From contig CAWCCQ010000007.1 in NCBI GenBank assembly GCA_963794215.1, forward strand, positions 1-64,000: a stretch of 64,000 bases of DNA, given 5' to 3'. The translations under genes were made by a program, and so were the position numbers. This DNA comes from DATKRB01 sp963794215. GTDB taxonomy: Bacteria > Actinomycetota > Acidimicrobiia > Acidimicrobiales > RAAP-2. This document shows positions 38,126 to 47,317 of the stretch, piece by piece; position 1 is the first letter of the stretch, and each line of letters begins with the position of its first letter. Below the pieces are notes generated by a model, which saw nothing but the letters and a program-made list of their open reading frames with translations, made no database searches and was not told where the DNA came from.

Positions 38126-38431
38126 GTGATCCTCGAACATGCGGTCCTCAGCGTGCCCGGTCAAGAGCAGGACTTCGAAGCGGCGTTCGCCCAAGCGAAG
38201 GGCATCATCGCTGGCATGCCCGGGTTCCGCTCGCTCCGGCTCGACCGATGCGTCGAAGCACCGTCGTGTTACCTGCTGCTGGTGGAGTGGGATCGGCTGG
38301 AAGACCACACGGTGGGCTTCCGTGGATCAGAGCAGTACCAACAATGGCGCGAGCTCCTCCACCACTTCTATGACCCTTTCCCAGTCGTGGAGCACTATGA
38401 GAACGTGGTTGACCAACCCACCGGCCGATGA
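38126..38431 (+). CDS. antibiotic biosynthesis monooxygenase-like protein
   Basis: An intact 101-residue ABM-fold protein: MILEHAVLSVPGQEQDFEAA, GMPGFRSLRLDRCVEAPSCY, LLLVEWDRLEDHTVGFRGSE and WRELLHHFYDPFPVVEHY. The His near the N-terminus, W-x-L-E-x-H and the paired His near the end are typical of small dimeric monooxygenases acting on quinones or stress metabolites. It stands alone upstream of the ilvD remnant. Confidence 0.75.
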   Translation: MILEHAVLSVPGQEQDFEAAFAQAKGIIAGMPGFRSLRLDRCVEAPSCYLLLVEWDRLEDHTVGFRGSEQYQQWRELLHHFYDPFPVVEHYENVVDQPTGR

Positions 38432-38545
38432 TGCGGTTCGGCCGGCCCACCCGCTGCCGGTGGCTGAAAAACAAGGTTCGGCAGAATTCGCTGGTAAGCG
38501 AGCTGTCCACAAGGGTCAGCCGAACAGCGGCGGCAGGCTCGGGAC

Positions 38546-40349
38546 GTGACCTCACTGGTGGATGGGACCAGTAGCGCAGGCCCGGACGTTGCCTCTGGCC
38601 TGGGCTCTCCCAACCCGGGTTGAGACGTCCAGCGGGTCGGCCCGGCGGCGTTCTTGGGTGAGGAAGTTCGCAAGATCCACGACCCGGTATGGGCCGTGGT
38701 GGGGAACCTTGGTGACAGCCAGTGCTATCTGGGTGTCCAGGCCAAGGTGGCGGCCGTTCAGGCTGCGATGTCGCGGCGCGTCGCCAGCGAGGATCTGCGA
38801 GTGCGCCTAATCGCGCCGGCCTTCACCCTGGGTGTTTCCGACGGCTAACTCAATGGCACTCCCGAGATGCGTTTCTCCCTCATCGGGCGGGAACTGGTCA
38901 ACGACGCAACGTCGCTGCACCTGGCCGCAAACGGTGTGGCGGGCTTGATTGCCGTCGTCGCGTGCGACAAGCCGCCGGTGGGCACCGTTGCCGCTCTCGT
39001 CGAGCACAACGTGCCCTCGGTGATCCTCTCCGATGGTTCGATCAAGCCAGGCGTTGATCCGCAGACGGGTGCACGGCTCGATCTCGTGGCCGCATTCCAG
39101 ACAGCCGGCGATCCTGACGAAGAGGTTCGTGCTCGGGTTGCCTTGCATGCCTGTCCTGGTCAGGGCAGTTGCGGGGGCATGTTCACCTACAACACCATGC
39201 AGACGTTCATCGGCGTGCTCGGCTTAGAGCCGCTCCACATGATCTCACCGACCTCCGACGACCCCCGCAGGACGACCGAGTTTCCCGACCAACTCGTCGA
39301 CTCCCTCATAACGATGGCGTCTCGGGGCGTCCGGCCGCGAGACATCGTGACCCCGACATCGCTACGCAACGCGCTCACCGTGGCCATTGCCATGGGTGGC
39401 TCGATCAACGTCATGCTCCACAGCGTCGAGATCGCCCGGGCGGCGGGGATCGACCTCTGGGGTGAGGTGCTTACCCAAGCAGAGTTCAATGAGCTGTCGC
39501 GCCGCCTGCCCGTGCTGGTCGACATGAGACCCTTTGGGACCTACTCGATGGTGGACGTTGAGGCCGCGGGCGGCGTGCCCGCAGTGGTCCGCGAGCTCCT
39601 GGCTGCTGGCTATCTCGACGGAGATGCGCTCACGTGCACGGGCGAGACGCTTGGGGAACAGGTCGATCGGCTCACCCCACCCGTCCCCGATCACCGGGTG
39701 ATCTATTCGGTGACTCGGCCGTTCAAGGCCACCGGCGGTATGCGCTTGCTTCAAGGGAATCTCGCTCCCGATGGCGGAGCGATCCTGAAGCTCGCCGGTG
39801 TCGAGGGCGGGGTGTCGAACGGGGTCTTCACGGGCAACGCTCGCGTCTTCAACAGCGAACGAACCTTGGTCCATGCACTTGGCGAACGGTCCGACGACTT
39901 TCACGACCACGACATGGTCGTCATCCGCTACGAGGGTCCGCGAGGCCTGTTGGTAGGTCTCCGAGTCGTCGAGTTGGAGGCAGTCGATCCAGTTCTCCTC
40001 GAGATCGACCACGATCGTGTCCCCGTCTTCGACGAGGGCGATGGGGCCGCCCAGGAAGGCTTCGGGACCAACGTGTCCGATGACGAATCCGACACGGATC
40101 CTCCCGAGAATCGAGCGTCGGTCATCAGGGCGATGGTGATGCCCTGGCGGCGACAAAGGCTCGTGATCTTCGAGGTTGGGTCGAGCAATTCGGGCATCCC
40201 CGGAGCGGCGTTCTGCAGCTTGGCGGGCTGCCGTCGAATCCAACGGAGGCGTCCACCCCGACGCCATCCCCGTCACCAATCGGGTCCTGAGGAGAATGCG
40301 GGCTACCGCACTTCCTGCTCTCCTCGGTGGTGGTATGGCGTCCGACTAG
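38546..40349 (+). pseudogene. ilvD-like dehydratase with two in-frame stops and an internal inversion
   Basis: The gene starts at GTG 38546 (TSLVDGTSSAGPDVASGLGS) and would encode an IlvD/Edd-family Fe-S dehydratase: VAGLIAVVACDKPPVGTVAA and ACPGQGSCGGMFTYNTMQ hold the cluster-binding Cys residues. In-frame TGA after GSPNPG (where the family has Trp) and TAA within GVSDG*LNGTPEM break it. At about 39945 the coding strand switches: APGMPELLDPTSKITSLCRR to IDCLQLDDSETYQQ are on the minus strand (39946-40208). Then SAAWRAAVESNGGVHPDAIP to ALLGGGMASD resume on the plus strand and end at 40349. Confidence 0.85.
39946..40208 (-). other. inverted 263-bp segment within the ilvD remnant
   Basis: Turning this segment round joins EGPRG to APGMPELLDP and SETYQQ to RSAAWRAAVES, restoring the family sequence at both junctions to within a base or two. 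No clear inverted repeats are seen at the breakpoints. Confidence 0.75.
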
Positions 40350-40466
40350 CAATCCGGTCAGGCCGACCGCGCTGGAGGCACAGGATTCCGATTGCCGCGG
40401 TCGACTCTGTGTGGACTCGCCGGCGCCCTCCGGCTCGATCGGACACAAGTGCGCCATGCTTGGGGT

Positions 40467-41636
40467 ATGGAACTCGACGAGCTGCTCGGTCAGTTCGACA
40501 TTGCTGCGGCCAACCCCGCCCGGATGGACAAAGTCTGGGAACGTGCGAGTGCCTTGATCCCTGAGGACATGGTGTTCGGCTCGCTCCCTGAGTACGACGA
40601 GCTCATCCGCCAGTGGGACGATCTAGCCAGCGCACTGCCGTTGATCAACGGCAGTGCATTCTCGAACCGACTTATCGATCTCAACGAGTTGGCTCAGTGG
40701 CGCTTCGATGCTCACGAGATGGGCGCGGTCAGTGCTCATGTAGACGCGGTCGAGGCTGCATCCGAGCCTCAACGCGCACTCGACGAGTATCGTCACAGGC
40801 TTCGCCGAGCTCGTCGGCTCGCAGTCAGTACCCGTGCCGAAGGGTTGATGGCTCGCATAGACGAGATCGTGGCTGAAATGTTGCCCCTGTACGAAAGGGA
40901 CAACGCCAAGATCAGCGACGCTCGCTGGCACGAGTTGGTGAATGGCGTTCGCGAGCTTGATCGGCTGGTAGGCGACTCGGCGGTCCGAACGGGTCGTTGG
41001 CAAGATCTCAATCGCCACCTCCACTTCGGCGAAGGGACCGATCTCCACGATATCGCGAATCTCGATTGGCCCACCGTGCGCAAGGACGTGGAGGCCGCTG
41101 TATATCCCGACGTGGAGCCTACAGGCCGCTGCAATCGACCTTGGCGAGCTTGCCACATCGGTGACGTCAAGCGCCGTCTCTGTCCAGATCAATTGGAACG
41201 GCCTTACAGGCGAGGGATTTGAGAGCGTTCTCTATGATCTCTTGCTAGCTGCACCCGAATACCACAACGTTCGCTGGCTTATGCGAACGAATGCTCCCGA
41301 CCGAGGACGCGACATCTCTGCTGAGTTAATCACTTATGGGTCTACCGGCCTAACTCGGACAGAGCGAACGGTCGTTTAGGCGAAGCACTACCTGTCACGG
41401 TCGATCGCTCAAGGCGACGTACGCGAAGCGCTGGATCAGCTACAGCTGTGGGGTCCCCCTCCGTTCTTGATCATGATCCTGGCAACGAGTGGTCGCTTCA
41501 CACAGGACGCCGTCCAGTGGATCGAGCGACGAAATGAAGCCGGTGATCGGCCATACATCGACATGTGGCCCGACAGCCGGCTCGAGGCTCTGCTCGCTCA
41601 GCAACCTGCAATCGTGGCAAGTCACGGACTCCGGTG
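40467..41636 (+). pseudogene. Mrr-like PD-(D/E)xK restriction endonuclease, frameshifted and with a stop in the catalytic motif
   Basis: The N-terminal 210 residues (MELDELLGQFDIAAANPARM, SLPEYDELIRQWDDLASALP) form a helical region. After a frame change near 41115 the nuclease domain reads GLTGEGFESVLYDLLLAAPE, NVRWLMRTNAPDRGRDISAE (catalytic Asp) and ERTVV*AKHYLSRSIAQGDV. Here the stop TAG (41377-41379) takes the place of the Gln of the Q-x-K motif; CAG to TAG is one change. The end, LIMILATSGRFTQDAVQWIE, is in frame. It would have cut modified or foreign DNA. Confidence 0.7.
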
Positions 41637-41812
41637 AGGGGAGGTCCACCCACGGTCCAGCCACAGTTCGATTTCCACGTCCCGACTTTGGATCAGTCAC
41701 GCCCAGATTTCCCGAGACGTTCACGAAACGCACTCGAGGGCGACTGGCAGCCTGAAACGACGACCTGGTCTGTCTACCGGGGTCGGTTCGGTGGTTTGAC
41801 GGGTGGGGCGAG

Positions 41813-42154
41813 CTACAGCTCGTGCCCGACTGCGCACGGGATCGCTATGCCGAGCGCCAGGTGGATTGCGCGCTCCACCTCGGCCATCCGCCCGGCTGTC
41901 AGGGTGGAGATTTGGCTCTCGAGTAGCGCCCGGTTGACGGTCACGATCCGGTCCAGGTTGACGACGCACCGAGCTCGCATCCCGTCCCGACGCCCGAGCT
42001 CTACTTCAGCGTCGAGCCCTCGGACGGTCCTCGTCACCTCTGCCACAGTGATCTGGTCTCGGCCGGTCCGTCCGTGGGCGTCCCACGACAGCAGCAGGAC
42101 TGGGTGACGCTGCTGTGGTGGCCATCGAGCCCACCAGACCTCACCTCGCTCCAC
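41813..42154 (-). CDS. MazF/PemK-type toxin
   Basis: A 113-residue protein starting with GTG (VERGEVWWARWPPQQRHPVL, then LLSWDAHGRTGRDQITVAEV). The opening RGEVWWA and the R-P-V-L-LLS strand are the MazF signature, and ARCVVNLDRIVTVNRALLES gives the N-x-D-x-I core of the endoribonuclease. It overlaps the antitoxin stop by 14 bases. Intact. Confidence 0.8.
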   Translation of the reverse strand: MERGEVWWARWPPQQRHPVLLLSWDAHGRTGRDQITVAEVTRTVRGLDAEVELGRRDGMRARCVVNLDRIVTVNRALLESQISTLTAGRMAEVERAIHLALGIAIPCAVGHEL

Positions 42155-42542
42155 GCGGGCTCCGTCGTGGCTTCGCTGCTGCAGGCGGGTGGTCGGCGGG
42201 CGGGTGGTCGGCGGGCGGGTGGTCGGGGACGTGGATTGGACGAGGTGTCTGGACGATGCGTCGGGGCGCGCCGATGTCGCCCTCGTCCCAGGGATCTGCG
42301 GAGGCGAAGAAGTCAGCCGATGTCGCCTCGATGAAATCACGCTCCTCGGCCGTCTCGGGTTGGCGGGCGTAGGCGTCCCGGTACCGGGCCTCCCGCTGGG
42401 TTTCGTCCAACTGACGCAGGGCGGCACTCACCAGCTCGGCCACCGTGTGTGAGCGGCTGGCCCCGGCGGCCGCGCTGGCGTCGTCGATCCGGCGGAGGAG
42501 TTCACGAGGTAGCGAGACCGTCACCTTGTCCGTCCGGGCCAT
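42141..42542 (-). CDS. ribbon-helix-helix antitoxin of the MazF pair
   Basis: A 133-residue protein from MARTDKVTVSLPRELLRRID, with the RHH strand VTVSLP and helices DDASAAAGASRSHTVAELVS. Its tail includes EERDFIEATSADFFASADPW, the expected toxin-binding segment. Near the C-terminus a PPADH motif is repeated three times, encoded by a 15-base tandem repeat (about 42186-42230), an unusual extension that may vary in copy number. It precedes the toxin and overlaps it. Confidence 0.75.
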   Translation of the reverse strand: MARTDKVTVSLPRELLRRIDDASAAAGASRSHTVAELVSAALRQLDETQREARYRDAYARQPETAEERDFIEATSADFFASADPWDEGDIGAPRRIVQTPRPIHVPDHPPADHPPADHPPAAAKPRRSPRGAR

Positions 42543-43057
42543 ACCGCTGATCTTACCAGCGCTCACACCGGACGTGATCCATGATGACGCCTGATCGGAG
42601 GAACCCGCACCGGATTGGAGCGCTTGATCTGAGCCGACGTTGGGTCTCGCGATCGGTCCGTTGACCTGGGACTCCGCGGTCCGCAAGGCTGTGTGACCTC
42701 ATCGAGCGAGACACAGGTTTACTGAATCCTGGCCCAGGTCGGGGTTCCCCATGCCATGTCTCGAGCAGCAGTGAGGAAGGCCGGCGGACACGTCGGCGAG
42801 CGTGGGCTCCGCATGTTCGGCGGTCCCGCTCCGGCGTGCTTGTCACGCTGCTGACTTCGGGGCGGGTCCGCCGACAACATTTCTCCCATTGGGTCCGCGC
42901 CTACACGATCCGGGCATGATTCTGTTCGGCCCGTGTTGGGCACAATCCGTTGACCTTTTGCGCTTGCCTTGATTCACGCGTAAGTCCCGTCGCCCAGGTG
43001 AACGTGGGCCTGCCGCAATTCCCCAGCATGATCCTCGAGAACCTCCCCGTTTGCTGG
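42543..43057. other. no gene recognised
   Basis: About 515 bases between the antitoxin and the primase-helicase end. It contains the third dispersed-repeat copy (42711-42760). Frames across it show no family resemblance. Confidence 0.4.
42711..42760 (+). repeat. dispersed repeat, copy 3 (weakest)
   Basis: CAGGTTTACTGAATCCTGGC and following bases resemble copies 1 and 2 with more substitutions, in the same orientation. Confidence 0.3.
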
Positions 43058-45472
43058 TCAGCGATCGAAGTGCCGCGGGTCGGGGAGACCGAGGCTGGTG
43101 TAGCCAGGCGCTCGTTTGGCCATCGATGAGGCGAGGACTCCGGTTTCGACGTCGTGATAGTCGTGGATTTCGGCGGTGTCTTTGCCGGGGTGGGGTCGCA
43201 AGATGCGCCCGGCATACTGAACAAGTCGCCCCTTGAACGCAATGGGTGCCGCCAAGAACAGGGTGTTCAAAACCGGGCAATCGAAACCCTCGCCGATGTA
43301 GGAGCCAGTGGCGACGACCAGCAGGGGAGCTCCGCCGGGCTGAACGTCGAGACGCGCGAGGGCAGTGGCTCGGGCCTTGGCTCCCATGCCGCCGCGTAGA
43401 ACAACGGGATCATGTCCGCCCTCGCCCAGAGCCGCAGCAAGGTGTTCGAGGTGTTTCGTCCATTGGGTGAGCACGAGGCAGTGCCGTCCACGGTGCAGCG
43501 CGGAGATGACGTCGTCGATCACTTGTTGGGTGCGGATGGGGTCATTCAGTAGGTCGCGGTAAATGGCGGCGATCCCACCGGGCGCCGACGGGTCAGCGTC
43601 CCCGATGTAGCGGAACGACGTGGGGTGCACGTAGAGAACTGGCTTGGGTGGGGCCGTCTGGGGCGATCGAGCGGAGAGCGTGCTCGACGAGGATCGGTTC
43701 ATGGTGTGGCGGACCGGGCCGAGCTGCAGGGCAATGAGGTCGTCGAGTTGATCACGCCGGTACGGCGTGGCGGTGAGGCCCAGCCAGCGCCGTGCCGGGA
43801 CTTGTCGGACCGCTTGTTCGAACGCCGCGGCGGGGACGTGGTGGCATTCGTCGACGACGACCAGCCCATAGCCGGCCGTGAGCGTCGAGAGCTCAGTGCG
43901 GCGGGACAGGGTCTGGAAAGTGGCGATGTCGATGATGCCGCCAGTCTTGGTGCGTCCGCCTCCACGTTGGCCAGCCTTGACGCCGAGCAGCTCGCCGATC
44001 CGGGTGCGCCATTGGTCGGCGAGTGTCTTGCGGTCGACCAGTACCAGCGTGGAGACGCCGTGGAGCGCGATGAGGGAACAGGCGATGACGGTCTTGCCGG
44101 CACCGGGCGGAGCCACCAGCACTCCCATGTCGTGGGGCGCCATCGCGTCGCTCGCCACCAGTTGGTCGGGATCAAGGGTCGCTGTGAACTTGAAGACGTG
44201 AGAATCTCCGGAGCTTCGCTCGTCGACGAGCTCGAGGTGGCTTCCAGCCTCCTCGACCAGCCTCCGTAAGCGCTCGAGGAGGCCGCGCGGCAAGATGAGA
44301 TCGCCGGTAATGGTCTCGTCATAGCTGCGCAGAAAGCGAGGAACGGCCCAGGTAGAGGCTCGTCGCCGCTGGCGCTCGTAGAAGACAGGATTGGCCATCG
44401 AGGCAGCATGCTTGAGCGTGGCCAGCAGGGCCGGCGACAAATCGGCGCCGTCGATGGTGATCGCGGCGCTGAGCCGCGCGTGCACCGCTTTCGGTGCTGG
44501 AACCGAGATGCGTGTCGAGGTCGCGGTTTGCAGACGGTTTACAGCGGCGCCAACCGTTACCTGACCCAGCCGTTGCGCGAGTCGGGCGACTTCGGGTGGA
44601 GAGAGACGGGCAACGCTGGACAGGTACGCCCACTGGTCATCATGGGGTTCGAGGGTGGCAAGGTCCAAGAACAGTGTTGCGCCACGGCGCCGGCACCGCC
44701 CCTGAAGTGGCGCAGCGATGAGGTTCCCGAGCCCGCCGATCTGGAGAACATCCTGGGAGGGGAACAGGCGGTCGTAACTGGTCAGGTCCATGCTTCCGCG
44801 CAGTGCGATCGCCTCGCGCAGCAACCCCGAGCCCACCTGGCGCGCAGCGGCAGCGGGAACCGGCGCAGTGAAGAACAACCACACATGTGCCCCGAGACCG
44901 GAGCGAGACACTTCAAGCGCAACGGGTGCACCAACCGCCCGCGCCGCCTTCACGTAGGACAGCGCGTCAAGCATCGCGGCGGGGCCATCGAAATCAGCGG
45001 CGAGCCAGGCACATCGGTCGCCGTCGAGCATCGGGTAGAGCCCGAGGTCGAGCTCACCAGACAGATGCGCCGCGAGTACCTCGTCGGTCAAGGGTAGGTA
45101 GTCCCGCTCCGAAGCAGGGAGACCTCTTCGCCAACTACCTCGGACTGCGGGCATCCACCCGGACTTGCCCGAGCGGGTGTTTTCCCAGCGCTGCGCGTAG
45201 ACGTCGCTGCGCGCCGCGAACAGCGCCCGGAAGAACGCCACCTTCATTCCAGGCGGAGATCCGGCATGGACTGATCCCGGCGCAGCGTCGAATATGCCTG
45301 CCTGTACCGGCGCTGGCAGTCGGGCCTGCTGGGGCGTCAACTCCAAGAGCCGTAGCAGGCGAGCATTCTCCGCCCGCAACTGCGAGACCTGGGACCGCAG
45401 CGCGGCAAGTTCGGCGTCCAGGCTGGTCGACGGACGACTGTCTTCAGTCTCGGGTCGGGCGGCTGGCGTCAT
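43058..45472 (-). CDS. TOTE-type archaeo-eukaryotic primase plus DEAD/DEAH helicase
   Basis: An intact 804-residue protein. After a short coiled coil (LRSQVSQLRAENARLLRLLE) comes an archaeo-eukaryotic primase domain (about residues 75-300) with RDYLPLTDEVLAAHLSGELD, the metal-binding CAWLAADFDGPA and RSGLGAHVWLFF. The second half is a superfamily II helicase: VLVAPPGAGKTVIACSLIAL (Walker A), LVVVDECHHVPAAAF (motif II), WLGLTATPYRRD (motif III) and an Arg-finger region GRLVQYAGRILRP. TOTE proteins are thought to act in conflicts between mobile elements or to replicate them. It lies next to the integrase of the rnpB element. Confidence 0.85.
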   Translation of the reverse strand: MTPAARPETEDSRPSTSLDAELAALRSQVSQLRAENARLLRLLELTPQQARLPAPVQAGIFDAAPGSVHAGSPPGMKVAFFRALFAARSDVYAQRWENTRSGKSGWMPAVRGSWRRGLPASERDYLPLTDEVLAAHLSGELDLGLYPMLDGDRCAWLAADFDGPAAMLDALSYVKAARAVGAPVALEVSRSGLGAHVWLFFTAPVPAAAARQVGSGLLREAIALRGSMDLTSYDRLFPSQDVLQIGGLGNLIAAPLQGRCRRRGATLFLDLATLEPHDDQWAYLSSVARLSPPEVARLAQRLGQVTVGAAVNRLQTATSTRISVPAPKAVHARLSAAITIDGADLSPALLATLKHAASMANPVFYERQRRRASTWAVPRFLRSYDETITGDLILPRGLLERLRRLVEEAGSHLELVDERSSGDSHVFKFTATLDPDQLVASDAMAPHDMGVLVAPPGAGKTVIACSLIALHGVSTLVLVDRKTLADQWRTRIGELLGVKAGQRGGGRTKTGGIIDIATFQTLSRRTELSTLTAGYGLVVVDECHHVPAAAFEQAVRQVPARRWLGLTATPYRRDQLDDLIALQLGPVRHTMNRSSSSTLSARSPQTAPPKPVLYVHPTSFRYIGDADPSAPGGIAAIYRDLLNDPIRTQQVIDDVISALHRGRHCLVLTQWTKHLEHLAAALGEGGHDPVVLRGGMGAKARATALARLDVQPGGAPLLVVATGSYIGEGFDCPVLNTLFLAAPIAFKGRLVQYAGRILRPHPGKDTAEIHDYHDVETGVLASSMAKRAPGYTSLGLPDPRHFDR

Positions 45473-45527
45473 CGGCCAAGAGTTTCGCGCCGTGGCCGGG
45501 GAATCGATCCCCTCGAGTACGGCGACC

Positions 45528-46614
45528 TCACCCAGCGACGGTCAGCTCGCCGAGCACTTGGTCGACGGCGTCCCTGGTCTCGTCGTCGCTGTCCGGCCAG
45601 AGATGGCCGTAGGTGTCGAGGGTCTCCATGGCTGACTGGTGCCCCAGGCGCTTCTGGACAGCCTTGACCGAGCAGCCGCGGGAGATGAGGAGCGATGCGT
45701 AGAAGTGCCGCAGGTCGTGAAAGGTGGTCGTTTCGGGCAGCCCTGCCTTCGCCGTGGCCCGGTGCCACATCTCGCCGATCGTGCTGCGACGCAGCGGTCG
45801 TCCAAGCGTGTTGGTGAACACGAGACCCGCCGCCCCGGTGCCGAAGTCGACGAGGCTCCTCGACAGGGCGAGCCCCACGGCATCGGGCATGGGCACCGTG
45901 CGGAAGCCCGCCTTGCTCTTGGGCGGGCCGAACGCAGGAACGCCCGCTCGAACCGAGACGAGCTGGCGGTCGACTCGGACTTGCCGGCGCAGGAAGTCGA
46001 TGCGATCGACGGTGAGCCCGAAGCATTCCCCCTGCCGCATCCCCATTCCGGCCGCGAGCAGGATCAGCGCCGCGATAGCGAGCGGGCGTGGCGGCGATGA
46101 GCCCGTCCACTTCGCTGGTGCCGAGCGGGATGACCTCGACGTCGAATCGCTTGGGCAGCGCGATGCGGACGCAGGGGGAGGAAGCGATGATGCGGTCGCC
46201 GATGGCGGCCTTGAAGATGCTCGACACCCACCGGTACACGACTTCGACGGTCCCCGGCGCAAGGTCTTCGGCTCGGGCCTTGACCCACGCCTGGATCTCG
46301 CTCCGGCGGATCGAGCCGATGGGTCGGTCGCCGAGCGCTGGGTACGCGTGCAGCCGCAGGTAAGTCTCCACCTGCGCGGCCGTCGCCGGCCTGTGGACCT
46401 GGCTGGCCCGCCACGACTCGGCGTAGGCGCGGAACAATGTTCTCCCGCCGGCCGGGTCGACCTACAGCCCGTGCACGAGGTCCCCGCGTATGCCGTCCAG
46501 AAACCGTTCGGCGTCCGCCTTCCGGGGGAACTGACGGGTCTTTTGCGGGCCGCCCGGGTACTCCCGCCACCGGGCTCGGTACCGCCCGTCGGGCCGCTTG
46601 TCGACGCTCGCCAT
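45528..46614 (-). pseudogene. tyrosine integrase (second), with stop codon and frame break
   Basis: ATG at about 46614. The N-terminal part (RRYRAR-like, then PGGPQKTRQFPRKADAERFL) runs to GDLVHGL, where TAG interrupts it; VDPAGGRTLFRAYAESWRAS follows in the same frame. A one-base shift near 46080 leads to the catalytic domain: GMGMRQGECFGLTVDRIDF (Arg), TTFHDLRHFYASLLISRG (HxxR) and KRLGHQSAMETLDTYGHLWP (His, Tyr). It ends 56 bases from the primase-helicase gene and starts 184 bases from rnpB. It is probably the element's integrase, now damaged. Confidence 0.8.
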
Positions 46615-46654
46615 GGCCTTACCTCCCGCCCTTCCCGCCGCGTTCCCGGCCCCA

Positions 46655-46698
46655 TTCAGTCCTCAAAAAGTCCTCAGGTCCTCAAAAAGTCCTCAGGA
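46655..46698. repeat. tandem AAGTCCTCAG motifs inside the right end
   Basis: AGTCCTCAAAAAGTCCTCAG is repeated twice, giving four GTCCTCA units; the same unit pair lies inside the left end (31405-31431). Candidate integrase arm-binding sites. Confidence 0.5.
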
Positions 46699-46796
46699 TG
46701 GAGGACTTTCTCGGTCGACTCCGGTCAGTTGCGGACAGTGTTGGACAAGCCAAAAGTGCAGTTCAGAGCCTATAATGACCCGCGGTAAGGGTGGTG

Positions 46797-47186
<390 letters not shown>

Positions 47187-47317
47187 TGTCAGTTTGCCAT
47201 CCCTGACACGGTGTTGAGGCGACCCGCTCCAGGCGCGGCTCCCGAAGGACGCCCGTAAGGTGGGCAGCGACGGTGCGACGACGCAGCGCGGGCCGTGAGG
47301 TGGCCCCTAGGTAGGGT

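Noticed and set aside
17059..41379. Stop-codon reassignment or programmed readthrough to explain the in-frame stops
   Set aside because: TAG, TAA and TGA all occur in this way, intact neighbours end normally with each of them, and the affected genes carry other lesions as well.
42186..42230. Short CRISPR-like array
   Set aside because: Only three 15-base tandem units without spacers, lying inside the antitoxin reading frame; no cas genes in the window.
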